Source: WVZH01 sp034430895 (GTDB lineage Bacteria > Chloroflexota > Anaerolineae > Anaerolineales > E44-bin32). From it: a DNA stretch of 64,000 nt. Within the stretch, counting starts at the first letter, position 1, and each line of letters begins with the position of its first letter. Shown here one piece after another: positions 41,100-50,901 of the stretch. The DNA lies in NCBI GenBank assembly GCA_034430895.1, contig DAOUDW010000093.1:1-64000 (forward strand), read 5' to 3'. Below the pieces are notes generated by a model. It was not told the origin of the DNA, did not search any database, and worked only from the letters and a program-made list of their open reading frames with translations. The translations under genes and the position numbers were made by a program.

Positions 41100-42614
41100 C
41101 TACCGCACCGCTTGAGTAACAGCCTGCAAGGTCGCCATCACTTTATCCACCGCAGGCGATATCAATTCGAAAAATGGCTTCGGATACAGACCGATCCAGA
41201 AGATCATCACGATAATGGGAACCAGGATGGCAATCTCTCGCCAGTCCAGGTCTTTCAAACCCTTGTTTTCCTCTTTATCGACGGGACCGAGGAACAACTT
41301 CTGGAACATGTAGAGCATGTAAATCGCCGCCAGAATCACGCCGGCTGCGGCGAAACCGGCGAAGAGCTGAGATCCGATCGCAGCGGAGCCGAAGGAACCA
41401 AGCAGGATCGTAAATTCACCCACAAATCCATTCAGTCCGGGCAACCCCATCGAGGACAGGGTCACGATCAAGGTCAGGGCGCCATAGACGGGCATGACCT
41501 TCCACAATCCGCCGAATGCATCCATTTCGCGTGTGTGCCGCCGTTCGTAGATCATACCCACGAGCAGGAACAACGCCCCTGTGCTGAGACCATGATTGAC
41601 CATCTGCAAGATTCCACCCTGTATGCCCTGCGAATTGAGCGCGAAAAGGCCCAACATCACAAAGCCCAGGTGGCTGACGGATGAATACGCCACAAGTTTC
41701 TTAACATCCTTCTGGGCGTAGGACACCGCCGCGCCGTAGAGAATCCCGATCACGGCCAGCAACGCCATCCAGGGGGCAAAGCGCACGGCTGCATCGGGGA
41801 AAAGTGGGATGTTGAAGCGCAGGAAACCATAGGTTCCCATCTTCAGCAGCACACCCGCCAGGATCACAGAGCCAGCAGTGGGTGCTTCAACGTGTGCGTC
41901 CGGAAGCCAGGAATGGAGCGGCCACATCGGCACCTTGATCGCAAATGCGGCTGCAAAGGCCAGGAAGAGCCAGGTCTGAATGTTGGACGGGATGCTGCCA
42001 GATGCGATCAAATCCGGAACCGAGAAACTATCGAAGTTCAAACCGAGCCACAGGATGGCCAGCAGCATCAGGATCGAACCGGCCATGGTGTAGAGGAAAA
42101 ATTTGATCGCGGCGTAGATACGGCGGGATCCACCCCAAATCCCGATCAGGAAGTACATCGGCACGAGCGTGAATTCCCAGAAAACGTAGAAGAGGAACAG
42201 ATCAAGCGCCAGGAACACACCGATCATGCCGATCTCCAGAAGCAGGAAGAAGATCATGAATTCTTTAACCCGCTCCTTAACCGCCTTCCATGTCGAGAGG
42301 ATCGAGATGGGGGTGAGGAATGTGGTCAGCAGTACGAGTAACACGCTGAGACCATCCACGCCCAGAAAATACTCGATGTCCACATTGGCGAGCTGGAACC
42401 AGCTTGCCCGCGCAACCATCTGGATATCCCCACTTGCGCGGTCGAACTGCAGCAGCATGAGAATCGAAATAACGAAAGTGACCAACGATGCGCCTAGTGC
42501 CACAGCGCGGATGGCGTTATGTCGTCCTCTCGGCAGTACGAGGATCAACAGTACGCCGAGAAGCGGAGCGAAGGTCACGAGTGTGAGAATTATTTTCGGT
42601 TCGATCATTGCCAT
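41100..42614 (-). CDS. nuoM: NADH-quinone oxidoreductase subunit M
   Basis: 504 residues, about 14 helices. Second antiporter-like pump. YFLGVDGLSVLLVLLTTFLT, FYVFWEFTLVPMYFLIGIWG with the key Glu, KVPMWPLHSWLPDAHVEAPT and SYAQKDVKKLVAYSSVSHLG with the channel Lys are present. It starts 6 bp after nuoL and is followed by nuoN with 3 bp between. Confidence 0.96.
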   Translation of the reverse strand: MAMIEPKIILTLVTFAPLLGVLLILVLPRGRHNAIRAVALGASLVTFVISILMLLQFDRASGDIQMVARASWFQLANVDIEYFLGVDGLSVLLVLLTTFLTPISILSTWKAVKERVKEFMIFFLLLEIGMIGVFLALDLFLFYVFWEFTLVPMYFLIGIWGGSRRIYAAIKFFLYTMAGSILMLLAILWLGLNFDSFSVPDLIASGSIPSNIQTWLFLAFAAAFAIKVPMWPLHSWLPDAHVEAPTAGSVILAGVLLKMGTYGFLRFNIPLFPDAAVRFAPWMALLAVIGILYGAAVSYAQKDVKKLVAYSSVSHLGFVMLGLFALNSQGIQGGILQMVNHGLSTGALFLLVGMIYERRHTREMDAFGGLWKVMPVYGALTLIVTLSSMGLPGLNGFVGEFTILLGSFGSAAIGSQLFAGFAAAGVILAAIYMLYMFQKLFLGPVDKEENKGLKDLDWREIAILVPIIVMIFWIGLYPKPFFELISPAVDKVMATLQAVTQAVR

Positions 42615-42620
42615 TCCTTG

Positions 42621-44693
42621 TTATGCGAAAAGAAAATAGCTCAATATCAACAGTACGCCCACAAACAACGCCAGGGCATAGTTACGGACGTATCCCGTCT
42701 GAACGAGACGCAAACGTGCGGCGACTCCTTTGGTTAAGTTGCCCAACCCATTGGCGGCGCCGTCGATAACACGTGCGTCGAAACTTTCATTGAGCCAACG
42801 CGTTCCCAGCTGGAAAGCGCGCGCCAGCACCGAGTCGTGGAACCAGTCATGCCAGAAGCGCCAATCGACAACATCCGCCAGGAAAGCCGCCAGTGCCTTG
42901 TAAGGACGAATGATGATGGTGTTGTAGATCTCATCCACCCACCACTTGTTTTCCATGCCCACGAAAATCGGGCCCAGAAACCGTCGCAGTGGATCGCTTT
43001 CCCCGCGTTTCAGCGGCACTCGTCCGTAAATCAGCCAGGCGAGCGTGATGGCCAAAAGCGCCAATCCCGTCGAAATGGCGGCCACCTGAAGATTGAACTC
43101 GGAAACGTGAACGTGAAGCGTGTGCTCGATCCAATCCGTGAGGGAATGCAAACCCGGCAAATTCAAAGCCCCACCGATCACCGCGCCGAGCGCCAGTAAC
43201 ATCAGCGGGATGGTAATCACGGGCGGATTTTCCGGTGCATGTTCGGCGGCCTCAGACCGGGCTTTTCCGAAGAACACCATCAAGATCTGCCGACCCATGT
43301 AGAAAGCGGTGAAGAATGCCGCTACGGCCAGCAGAATGTAGACAAGCGTATTCTCTTGAAAAGCGTCCGCCAGGATCTCATCCTTCGAGAAAAATCCTGC
43401 AAAAGGCGGTATACCGGCGAGTGCGAGCGCTCCGATCAGGTACACCCGGAATGTGGTTCTCATGCGTGAACGCAATCCACCCATGTTACGCATGTCGTTG
43501 GGATCGAAATGCTCTTCGCCGCCATGCGAGCCGTGTTCGAGATGGTGATGGCCGTGTTCGATGCCCAGGATCACCGACCCGGCGGAGAGGAAAAGCAATG
43601 CCTTGAAGAACGCGTGTGTTACCAGATGGAACATGCCGGCGACCTGTGCGCCAATGCCGACCGCAGCCAGCATGAATCCCAACTGGCTGATCGTCGAATA
43701 CGCCAGGACTTTCTTAATATCGAATTGTCCTACGGCAATCGTCGCCGCGAAAAACGCCGTTGCACCACCAACAATCGCCACCAGTGCGGATGAGAACTCG
43801 GAGACGGCGAACAAAGCTTGATTGCGGGCGATCATGTAAATCCCCGCCGTGACCATCGTGGCGGCATGAATGAGGGCGGAAACGGGTGTCGGACCGGCCA
43901 TGGCGTCCGGCAGCCACACGTAGAGTGGGATTTGCGCCGATTTGCCCGTCGCTCCGAGCAAGAGGAACAGCGTGATGGCGGTGATCACGCCTTCATGCGC
44001 CAGGCCGTGCTCGTGCGCCCAGTGAAAGACCTCGTCGAATTGAAGGCTGCCCACGGCGCCAAAAATCAGGAACATGGCGATCAGAAATCCAAAATCGCCG
44101 ATCCGGTTGGTGATGAACGCTTTCTTGCCCGCGATGGCATTGCCGATGCCGTCTTCACCCTTCTCATACCAGAATCCGATAAGCAAGTACGAGCACAAAC
44201 CCACACCTTCCCAGCCGACGAACATCATCAGGAAGTTATTGGCGGTCACCAGGATCATCATCGCTGCGACGAAAAGGTTGAAGAAAATGAAGAAACGTGT
44301 GTAACGTCCCGGGTCCCCCTGGAAACGCACGTCATCGTGCATGTAGCCGATGGCATAAATGTGGATCAAGGCACTCACGCCGGTGACCATGAGCATCATC
44401 GTCGCCGAGAGCGTATCCACCTTCAAGGACCAGGGTACAGAAAGTTTTCCGATCGTGATCCAGTCGGCGACGTGTACCGAAACACCCTCTGGTTGCCCGA
44501 GTAAAGCCACGAATTGCGTGACCGCAACGATAAACGCCAAACCAATCGCACTGCTGGCGACGATGCCAACGAAACGTTCGCTTGAACGACGCCCAAAGAT
44601 CATATTGATCAACAAACCAAGGATAGGGAAGGCGATGATTAACGGGGCAATTGAAAACAAGCCGCTGCCTTCCACAATCTCACTCGACAACAT
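42621..44693 (-). CDS. nuoL: NADH-quinone oxidoreductase subunit L
   Basis: 690 residues. The distal antiporter-like subunit with the long C-terminal lateral helix. FMMFVGWEGVGLCSYLLIGF appears as NNFLMMFVGWEGVGLCSYLL, QIPLYVWLPDAMAGPTPVSA is the broken-helix motif, and GQFDIKKVLAYSTISQLGFM carries the channel Lys. A His-rich loop (EHGHHHLEHGSHGGEEHFDP) between helices is a local feature and could bind metal; its role is unknown. Confidence 0.96.
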   Translation of the reverse strand: MLSSEIVEGSGLFSIAPLIIAFPILGLLINMIFGRRSSERFVGIVASSAIGLAFIVAVTQFVALLGQPEGVSVHVADWITIGKLSVPWSLKVDTLSATMMLMVTGVSALIHIYAIGYMHDDVRFQGDPGRYTRFFIFFNLFVAAMMILVTANNFLMMFVGWEGVGLCSYLLIGFWYEKGEDGIGNAIAGKKAFITNRIGDFGFLIAMFLIFGAVGSLQFDEVFHWAHEHGLAHEGVITAITLFLLLGATGKSAQIPLYVWLPDAMAGPTPVSALIHAATMVTAGIYMIARNQALFAVSEFSSALVAIVGGATAFFAATIAVGQFDIKKVLAYSTISQLGFMLAAVGIGAQVAGMFHLVTHAFFKALLFLSAGSVILGIEHGHHHLEHGSHGGEEHFDPNDMRNMGGLRSRMRTTFRVYLIGALALAGIPPFAGFFSKDEILADAFQENTLVYILLAVAAFFTAFYMGRQILMVFFGKARSEAAEHAPENPPVITIPLMLLALGAVIGGALNLPGLHSLTDWIEHTLHVHVSEFNLQVAAISTGLALLAITLAWLIYGRVPLKRGESDPLRRFLGPIFVGMENKWWVDEIYNTIIIRPYKALAAFLADVVDWRFWHDWFHDSVLARAFQLGTRWLNESFDARVIDGAANGLGNLTKGVAARLRLVQTGYVRNYALALFVGVLLILSYFLFA

Positions 44694-44714
44694 TCATTTC
44701 CTCCATGAATGAGA

Positions 44715-45032
44715 TCAGCCCTTGAGACTGCTCACCTGATCGACGTCGATACTCTGCTTGGTCCTGAAGATCACTACGATCAAGGCCAGGCCAATCGCCA
44801 CCTCTGCTGCGGCGACGGCGATGACGAAGAAAACCAGGACATGCCCCCGTAATGCCTCAGCCGCCGGGGCAAACGAACGCGCAAAGGCGATCAAGGCCAG
44901 ATTGGCCGAATTAAGCATTAATTCGATCGACATGAAGATCACAATTGCGTTGCGGCGTACGAGCACGCCCAAGATACCGATCGTGAAGAGGACACCCGAG
45001 AGCACCAATAAATAATTCAACGGGACGTTCAT
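44715..45032 (-). CDS. nuoK: NADH-quinone oxidoreductase subunit K
   Basis: 105 residues, three helices. LLVLSGVLFTIGILGVLVRR, FMSIELMLNSANLALIAF with the conserved Glu in helix 2, and AAAEVAIGLALIVVIFR with the second Glu. Part of the central proton path. Starts inside the nuoJ stop (4-base overlap). Confidence 0.96.
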   Translation of the reverse strand: MNVPLNYLLVLSGVLFTIGILGVLVRRNAIVIFMSIELMLNSANLALIAFARSFAPAAEALRGHVLVFFVIAVAAAEVAIGLALIVVIFRTKQSIDVDQVSSLKG

Positions 45033-45550
45033 TGGCTCTCCTTGCGATGATCGCGCGTGATCACGATCGCTCCGATCATCGCTACCAGCAGCAAAATCGA
45101 AGTGATCTCGAAAGGAACGAGATATTGATCGAACAGGATCCGGCCGATCGAAGTTGGGCTGCCAAATCCCTGAGCGACATTTTCGGAAAAACCTTCCGCC
45201 ACATTTGCCGCATCATTGAAAAGCGCAAAAACAACCTCCGCAATCAATGCCAAACCCAAAAGGATCGCCACGGGAAGCTGCCACGGCATACTGCGCGTCG
45301 ACTGTAACCGTTCGGCGCCCAGCAGCATGATCACGAAGAGGAAAAGCACCATGATTGCGCCAGCGTACACCGTCACCTGCACCATGGCGATAAAGGCCGC
45401 ATTCATCAGTAGGAACAACGTAGCCATGGTGATGAAATTAATCACCAGGAACAAGGCCGAGTAGATTGCATTTCGACTCGCCAGCATACTGATCGCCGAA
45501 ATCACGGCGATGAGCCCGATACCGATGAACAAAATCAAATCAACGTCCAT
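45029..45550 (-). CDS. nuoJ: NADH-quinone oxidoreductase subunit J
   Basis: 173 residues from ATG 45550 (the frame is open 36 bases more). Five helices: NAIYSALFLVINFITMATLF, FIAMVQVTVYAGAIMVLFLF with the pi-bulge helix 3, and a C-terminal LVPFEITSILLLVAMIGAIV. Membrane-arm subunit at the E-channel. The 64 bp between nuoI and this start are the longest gap between nuoI and nuoN. Confidence 0.95.
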   Translation of the reverse strand: MDVDLILFIGIGLIAVISAISMLASRNAIYSALFLVINFITMATLFLLMNAAFIAMVQVTVYAGAIMVLFLFVIMLLGAERLQSTRSMPWQLPVAILLGLALIAEVVFALFNDAANVAEGFSENVAQGFGSPTSIGRILFDQYLVPFEITSILLLVAMIGAIVITRDHRKESQ

Positions 45551-45614
45551 TTTACTTCCTAATCGCCAGCCATTCTGATGCCTCAAACGTAGCCAACGAG
45601 CACATCTGGATCAA

Positions 45615-46118
45615 CTACTTCGGATCCTCCATCTCGGGTACCGCGCGATCGAAACTGCCCGGCTCGACTTTCATCGGCGTTGGTTTGCCACTCTCGGGCA
45701 CCGGCACCAGCAATTTATCCTTGCCATAGATCGCCGACCTGCGGTCTGTATAGGATAACTCATAATTATGCTCGAGAACGATCGCCTCCGTCGGGCAGGC
45801 GTCCTCGCAAAACCCACAAAAGATACAACGCAGGAAGTTGATCTCGTAGGTGCTGGCGTAGCGTTCGCCCGGCGAAAAACGCTCTTCATCGGTGTTCTCG
45901 GCAGCCTCGACGAAAATCGCATCGGCCGGGCAAGCCGCAGCACACAGGGCACAGCCAATACACTTTTCCAGACCGTTATCATATCGCTTCAACTCATGGC
46001 GGCCCCGAAAACGCTCCCGCACCGGTCGCTTGATTTCCGGATACTGATACGTCACCGGGCGTTCCAGGAAATTCAGAAACGTGGTCCAGAGACCGCGCAG
46101 AAGTTCAAACGGATTCAT
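45615..46118 (-). CDS. nuoI: NADH-quinone oxidoreductase subunit I
   Basis: 167 residues. Two [4Fe-4S] clusters: CIGCALCAAACPADAIFVEA and CIFCGFCEDACPTEAIVLEH. Carries electrons along the peripheral arm to the quinone-site subunits. N-terminal amphipathic region RPVTYQYPEIKRPVRERFRG. The C-terminal extension (LLVPVPESGKPTPMKVEPGS) is typical of the longer forms. Three bp after nuoH. Confidence 0.96.
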   Translation of the reverse strand: MNPFELLRGLWTTFLNFLERPVTYQYPEIKRPVRERFRGRHELKRYDNGLEKCIGCALCAAACPADAIFVEAAENTDEERFSPGERYASTYEINFLRCIFCGFCEDACPTEAIVLEHNYELSYTDRRSAIYGKDKLLVPVPESGKPTPMKVEPGSFDRAVPEMEDPK

Positions 46119-46121
46119 CGA

Positions 46122-47129
46122 TCAGCCTCCCACCAATACAATAACTGCGGCCGTAATCATCACGTTGAGAAGCGCCAGGGGAAGCATAAATTTCCATCCA
46201 AATGCCATCAATTTGTCATATCGCATGCGCGGATATGTCGCCCGCAGCCAGACGATGAAATACAGCAACACTACCACCTTCGCCAGCAGATACACGGGTC
46301 CAAGCAGGGGAACTTGATCGACGAAGGGACCCCAATACCCACCCAGAAACAGAGTCGCCCCAATAAAACTTACTACCAGCATTTTGCCGTATTCCGCCAG
46401 GTAGAAGAGGGCGAATTTCAAACCGGAGTACTCGGTATGATAACCAGCCGTGAGTTCTTGCTCGGCCTCCGGCATATCGAAAGGTGCACGATTGATCTCG
46501 GCGACGGCTGCCATCAGGTAGATCAGAAAACCGACCGGCTGCAAAACGACGAACCAGAGGCTTTGCTGTGCGCGCACGATCTCGTGTACGCTCATTGGAT
46601 TTTCGGAGTTGGTCAGCAAGATAGGGCCAACGAACGCGAGCGCCAGGGGAAGCTCGTAGCTGATCATCTGCGCCGCGGCACGGATGCCGCCCATCAGGGA
46701 ATATTTATTGGCCGAGGACCAGCCAGCAATCGCAATTCCATACACGGCTATCGAAGATACAGCCATGATGTAAAGCACACCCACATTGATGTCCGCTGCC
46801 AGGTCCAGATTGATTCCCCAAACTTCCGGTCCTATGGGGATAACCGCCAGCAAAATCATCGCCGGGATGACCGTGATGATGGGCGCAAAGATAAAGAGTA
46901 CCTTATCCGCCTCGGCCGGGATCAGATCTTCCTTGAACATTAGCTTGATCGTGTCGGCGATTGGCTGGAGCAATCCCAACGGCCCGGCACGGTTCGGTCC
47001 GATGCGTACCTGGAAGCGGGCAAGCATACGCCGTTCGAAGTAGGTCAGATAGGCCGCGCCGAGGACCACGAAGACCATCAGGATGACCAACGCTTTTATC
47101 GTCCATTCCAGCAGCAATGCGAGGTCCAT
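46122..47129 (-). CDS. nuoH: NADH-quinone oxidoreductase subunit H
   Basis: 335 residues, eight helices. Forms the quinone chamber with NuoB and NuoD. TYFERRMLARFQVRIGPNRA then GPLGLLQPIADTIKLMFKED is the family signature, and EINRAPFDMPEAEQELTAGY with HTEYSG is the quinone-loop motif. Two bp after nuoG. Confidence 0.97.
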   Translation of the reverse strand: MDLALLLEWTIKALVILMVFVVLGAAYLTYFERRMLARFQVRIGPNRAGPLGLLQPIADTIKLMFKEDLIPAEADKVLFIFAPIITVIPAMILLAVIPIGPEVWGINLDLAADINVGVLYIMAVSSIAVYGIAIAGWSSANKYSLMGGIRAAAQMISYELPLALAFVGPILLTNSENPMSVHEIVRAQQSLWFVVLQPVGFLIYLMAAVAEINRAPFDMPEAEQELTAGYHTEYSGLKFALFYLAEYGKMLVVSFIGATLFLGGYWGPFVDQVPLLGPVYLLAKVVVLLYFIVWLRATYPRMRYDKLMAFGWKFMLPLALLNVMITAAVIVLVGG

Positions 47130-47131
47130 AC

Positions 47132-49648
47132 CTACTCCCGTTTCCCCATGGGTTTTACCTTGGCGTAAACCGGATCGGAGACAACGACGTCGAGACTTCT
47201 CGGCAGCAGCAGCGCACCCTCGACTGCATTACGATCCACACAAGCGCCAATCTCTTCTACACGTCCGTTTATCCGCAGTTCGACTTGGCCGCCATCCACA
47301 ACGCCAATCCGCTTTGCATCCGCAGGATGAATCCGCAGCTGCGTGCTGGCGAGGCGGGGATGGAGCACTTCGGAGGGCGTTATGGTCGCACCGCGATCGT
47401 AGAGTGCGACAATCGGCACGAGTAATAAGCCGTCTTTCGATTTTCGTTCCGGGGGCGCTACCCAGGCGATTTCACGCGTTTCTTCACGTCCGGCTGCCGA
47501 TGGAAGCTGCACGCCGAGACCTTGATGGTTTTTATAAGCCGTACCGCCAAAATAAAGATCCTCATCCCCCACGTCCGGCCATTGGGCTTCGTACCTGGCC
47601 AAGTCTGAGTAGTCGATGTCTGTGTAAGCGGGAACGACTGAAGCGATTTCGGCGAAGACCGCCGCAACGGAGTCGGCTTCGAATTCGTATCCCATCTTGC
47701 CACCCAGCAGCATTAAGATACGCCAATCGGAAAGCGATTCATCCCGGGCAGGCAGCGCTGTATAAGCTCGCTGCACTCGGCGTTCGCCGGACGTGTATGT
47801 CCCCTCCCGCTCGACGATCGTCGCCGCCGGGAAGACGACATCGGCTTGTTGTGCCGTCTTCGTGAGGAACAACTCCTGAACCACAAGAAACGTGTCTTGC
47901 TTAAGCACATCGGCCAAAGCAGGATCATCACCGATTGGGTCGGCTGCCATAACATACAAAGCATCGGCTTTCTTCAACGCGGAAGGCAAACCTTTCGCAT
48001 CCGGCCGCAAACCCATATCCCAGGCGCCTTGCGTGTTGTGGCGCGGCCAAACGGCGATCAAACCGTTATTCGGCTTGCCGGCACGTTTCGTCGCCCGTAT
48101 CATACTTCCACAAGCCAACGCCAGCGCTTCGCTTTCGGCGTAGGTCAAGCCTTCACCACCGTAGAACACAACCAAGTTACTGGCATCCGCCAACGCACGA
48201 CCCGCCGCTTGAATGTCCTTTTCCTTTGCATAGGAGGCCAGGTCTTTCTGCTTCGTGGCAGCATGCAGCAAACCCAATACCGTTTCCGTGGCTTGTGGGT
48301 AGGCATAACGCACGATGTGGCTGGCATGGGTATCCAGCGCCGTCGTTCGGCCATTGGCAACCACCAAAGTCGCACCTCGGTCGCTGGCTTGCTTCACCCG
48401 CAGCCACCAAAGCGGCGCCTCTTCATGCAAATCGGATGCCACGACGAGGATGGCGTCTCCTGCACCCAACTGGGTCAAATTGGAGCCGCTTCCCAGACCA
48501 ACCTGCTGGACGACATCGCCGCCTGCCAGAGAATCATCCAAAATCATACGGCCGCCAGCTTTTTCGATCAGGCTGCGAAAGACGTACAGGTCCTCATTGG
48601 AAGCGCGGCCGCCTGCAAGGCCGATCAACTTCTCGGATGACTTCAGCGCCTCCGCCGCTCGACTCAGCGCTTCATCCCAGCGGGCTTCAACCAACTTGCC
48701 GCGCTTCCTGACCAGCGGTTTGGTAACCCGCTCCGGGCTGTGTGTGAAGTGGTGGGCGAAACGGCCTTTGTCGCAAATCCACAATTCGTTGACCCATTCG
48801 TTCTGGCGCGGCATCACGCGTTTGATAATTTCGTGGCCACCGGATTTCGCTTCGCGCCGCGTGTTCAACATCAGGTTGCATCCAACCGGACAATGGGAGC
48901 AGATCGATGCCGCGCTGTGCAGTTCCCAGGGACGGGCGCCGAAGCGGAAATCCGCCGTGGTCAGCGCACCGACGGGGCAAATATCCGTTGTGTTCCCCGA
49001 GAAATACGAGTCAAAGCCCGGCTCGGAATAGGTCACGATCTCAAGTGCACGACCGCGCTCCTTGAAACCAATCACCGGCTGGCCGACGATCTCATCCTGG
49101 AAACGCACACAACGCCCGCATTGAATGCAGCGTTCTCGATCCAGGAAGATCAATTCGCCAAGCGGTACGTGTTTCGCCAGATGTTTTTTCTCATCGTAGA
49201 GGTAGCGGCTCTGGGCAGGGCCGTGTTCCATGGTCAGATTCTGCAGTGGGCATTCGCCGCCTTTATCACAAATCGGGCAGTCGAGCGGATGCGAGGTCAA
49301 TATGTATTCAATGATCTGCTTGCGTCCGGCTTGCGCGACGCCGCTTTCAACGCGCACAACCCAACCGTCCCCAACGGGTGTAGTGCACGCCGTCTCCAGA
49401 TTCGGACCAAATTGAATGACCGGATTTCCCTCTTCATCCAGCACCGGGGCATTTTTCTGGCGGTCCCAGGCAGGACGACCGATCTCCACCAGGCACATAC
49501 GGCACATGCCCACCGGTTTCAGCTTGGGATGATAGCAGAACACCGGGATGTCGATGCCCGCCTGTTTGGCAGCATCTACAATCAACGTGCCTTTGGGCAC
49601 GGTCACTTCGATTCCGTCAACCGTCAGGGTTACCAACGCTTCACTCAT
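47132..49648 (-). CDS. nuoG: NADH-quinone oxidoreductase subunit G
   Basis: 838 residues. Clusters: [2Fe-2S] in CYHPKLKPVGMCRMCLVEIG, a His-Cys3 [4Fe-4S] in HPLDCPICDKGGECPLQNLT and a [4Fe-4S] in RERCIQCGRCVRFQDEIVG. Then CSHCPVGCNLMLNTR opens the molybdopterin-oxidoreductase-like domain, which in complex I has lost its cofactor and is divergent here. Overlaps nuoF by four bases (ATGA). Confidence 0.95.
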   Translation of the reverse strand: MSEALVTLTVDGIEVTVPKGTLIVDAAKQAGIDIPVFCYHPKLKPVGMCRMCLVEIGRPAWDRQKNAPVLDEEGNPVIQFGPNLETACTTPVGDGWVVRVESGVAQAGRKQIIEYILTSHPLDCPICDKGGECPLQNLTMEHGPAQSRYLYDEKKHLAKHVPLGELIFLDRERCIQCGRCVRFQDEIVGQPVIGFKERGRALEIVTYSEPGFDSYFSGNTTDICPVGALTTADFRFGARPWELHSAASICSHCPVGCNLMLNTRREAKSGGHEIIKRVMPRQNEWVNELWICDKGRFAHHFTHSPERVTKPLVRKRGKLVEARWDEALSRAAEALKSSEKLIGLAGGRASNEDLYVFRSLIEKAGGRMILDDSLAGGDVVQQVGLGSGSNLTQLGAGDAILVVASDLHEEAPLWWLRVKQASDRGATLVVANGRTTALDTHASHIVRYAYPQATETVLGLLHAATKQKDLASYAKEKDIQAAGRALADASNLVVFYGGEGLTYAESEALALACGSMIRATKRAGKPNNGLIAVWPRHNTQGAWDMGLRPDAKGLPSALKKADALYVMAADPIGDDPALADVLKQDTFLVVQELFLTKTAQQADVVFPAATIVEREGTYTSGERRVQRAYTALPARDESLSDWRILMLLGGKMGYEFEADSVAAVFAEIASVVPAYTDIDYSDLARYEAQWPDVGDEDLYFGGTAYKNHQGLGVQLPSAAGREETREIAWVAPPERKSKDGLLLVPIVALYDRGATITPSEVLHPRLASTQLRIHPADAKRIGVVDGGQVELRINGRVEEIGACVDRNAVEGALLLPRSLDVVVSDPVYAKVKPMGKRE

Positions 49649-50901
49649 CGTCCATCCCCGATATGACTCTCGAAATCCGAGCGGAACAAATCGAGTCCCG
49701 AGAGTACGGGCATCACGGAAAACTCACCCAACGCGCAGAGACATTTGCCCGTCATGCCCCTGGCGACAGATTCCAGCAGATCGATGTCCTCTGCCTTTGC
49801 ATGGCCTTGATTGATGCGCGTGAGGATGTTGTTCATCCAATAGGTCCCCTCACGACAGGGTGTGCACTTGCCGCAGGATTCGTGTTTGAAAAAGTTCGTC
49901 GTCTTCTGGCTCAACCAGGCGATGTCCACTGTTTCGTCCATCACGATCACCGACGCTGAGCCCAACTGCGAGCCTACCTTGGGCACCGATTCGTAATCCA
50001 TGGGTGTGTCCAGGACCTCGTCCGTCGCAGGGAGCAAGGGAGCGGAGGCGCCTGCAGGCAAGATCGCTTTGATCGCTCGTCCACCGGCGATTCCGCCGCC
50101 GTGTTCGAAAATCAACTCGCGGAAGGTGGTCCCCAGGGGAAGTTCATAATTCCCCGGCTTCTCAACGTGTCCGGATAAACAGAAGATCTTCGGACCCGGG
50201 CTTTTCTCTGTGCCAATCGAGCGGTACCAGTCCGTGCCATGCGCCAGAATCGGCGGCAGATTAGTCAGCGTCTCGACGTTGTTGACCACGGTTGGTTTGG
50301 CGTAGAGGCCCTCTGCAGCCGGAAACGGCGGCCGCAATCGGGGCTGGCCGAGTTTACCCTCGAGAGACTCCAGTAAGGCCGTCTCTTCACCGCAGATATA
50401 CGCGCCAGCGCCGAGATGAACGTAGATGTTGAGATTGAAATTTGTTCCAAAGATGCGCTCACCGAGCAAATCCGCGTCGTGCAAGGCTTCGATCTTGCGC
50501 TCGAGTTCGTGCGCCAGATCCCAGAATTCACCGCGGCAGTACACGTACGCCGTTTCCGCCTGGGCGGCGTAACAACAAATCGCCACACCCTCCAGGAATT
50601 GGTAGGGGTTGCGTTCGAGGAGCTCTCTGTCTTTGAAAGTACCGGGCTCGGATTCGTCGGCGTTGGCTACCACGTAGCGCGGGAAGACATTGGCGCTCAA
50701 GAAGCCCCACTTTACACCGGCAGGAAAGCCGGCGCCGCCGCGGCCCCGCAATCCCGCGGCCTTGACGATGTCGACCACTTCCTGCGGCGTCTTGCCGGTA
50801 ACCGCGGCTTTGAATGCTTCAAATCCGCCGTGCTTACGATACACCGCCAGTTGATCGATATCGGGGATATCCCTGTGCCGCAGCAGGATGTGTTCAGCCA
50901 T
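49645..50901 (-). CDS. nuoF: NADH-quinone oxidoreductase subunit F
   Basis: 418 residues. Binds NADH, FMN and a [4Fe-4S] cluster. GLRGRGGAGFPAGVKWGF is the NADH loop, VANADESEPGTFKDRELLER the FMN region, GAGAYICGEETALLESLEG and HESCGKCTPCREGTYWM the cluster site. Overlaps nuoE by eight bases. Confidence 0.97.
   Translation of the reverse strand: MAEHILLRHRDIPDIDQLAVYRKHGGFEAFKAAVTGKTPQEVVDIVKAAGLRGRGGAGFPAGVKWGFLSANVFPRYVVANADESEPGTFKDRELLERNPYQFLEGVAICCYAAQAETAYVYCRGEFWDLAHELERKIEALHDADLLGERIFGTNFNLNIYVHLGAGAYICGEETALLESLEGKLGQPRLRPPFPAAEGLYAKPTVVNNVETLTNLPPILAHGTDWYRSIGTEKSPGPKIFCLSGHVEKPGNYELPLGTTFRELIFEHGGGIAGGRAIKAILPAGASAPLLPATDEVLDTPMDYESVPKVGSQLGSASVIVMDETVDIAWLSQKTTNFFKHESCGKCTPCREGTYWMNNILTRINQGHAKAEDIDLLESVARGMTGKCLCALGEFSVMPVLSGLDLFRSDFESHIGDGR

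Noticed and set aside
45768..46943. 391-codon ORF opposite nuoI and nuoH
   Set aside because: It lies antisense to two clear complex I genes and shows no domain. Long antisense frames also occur opposite nuoD, nuoG and rnz and are shadows of codon bias.
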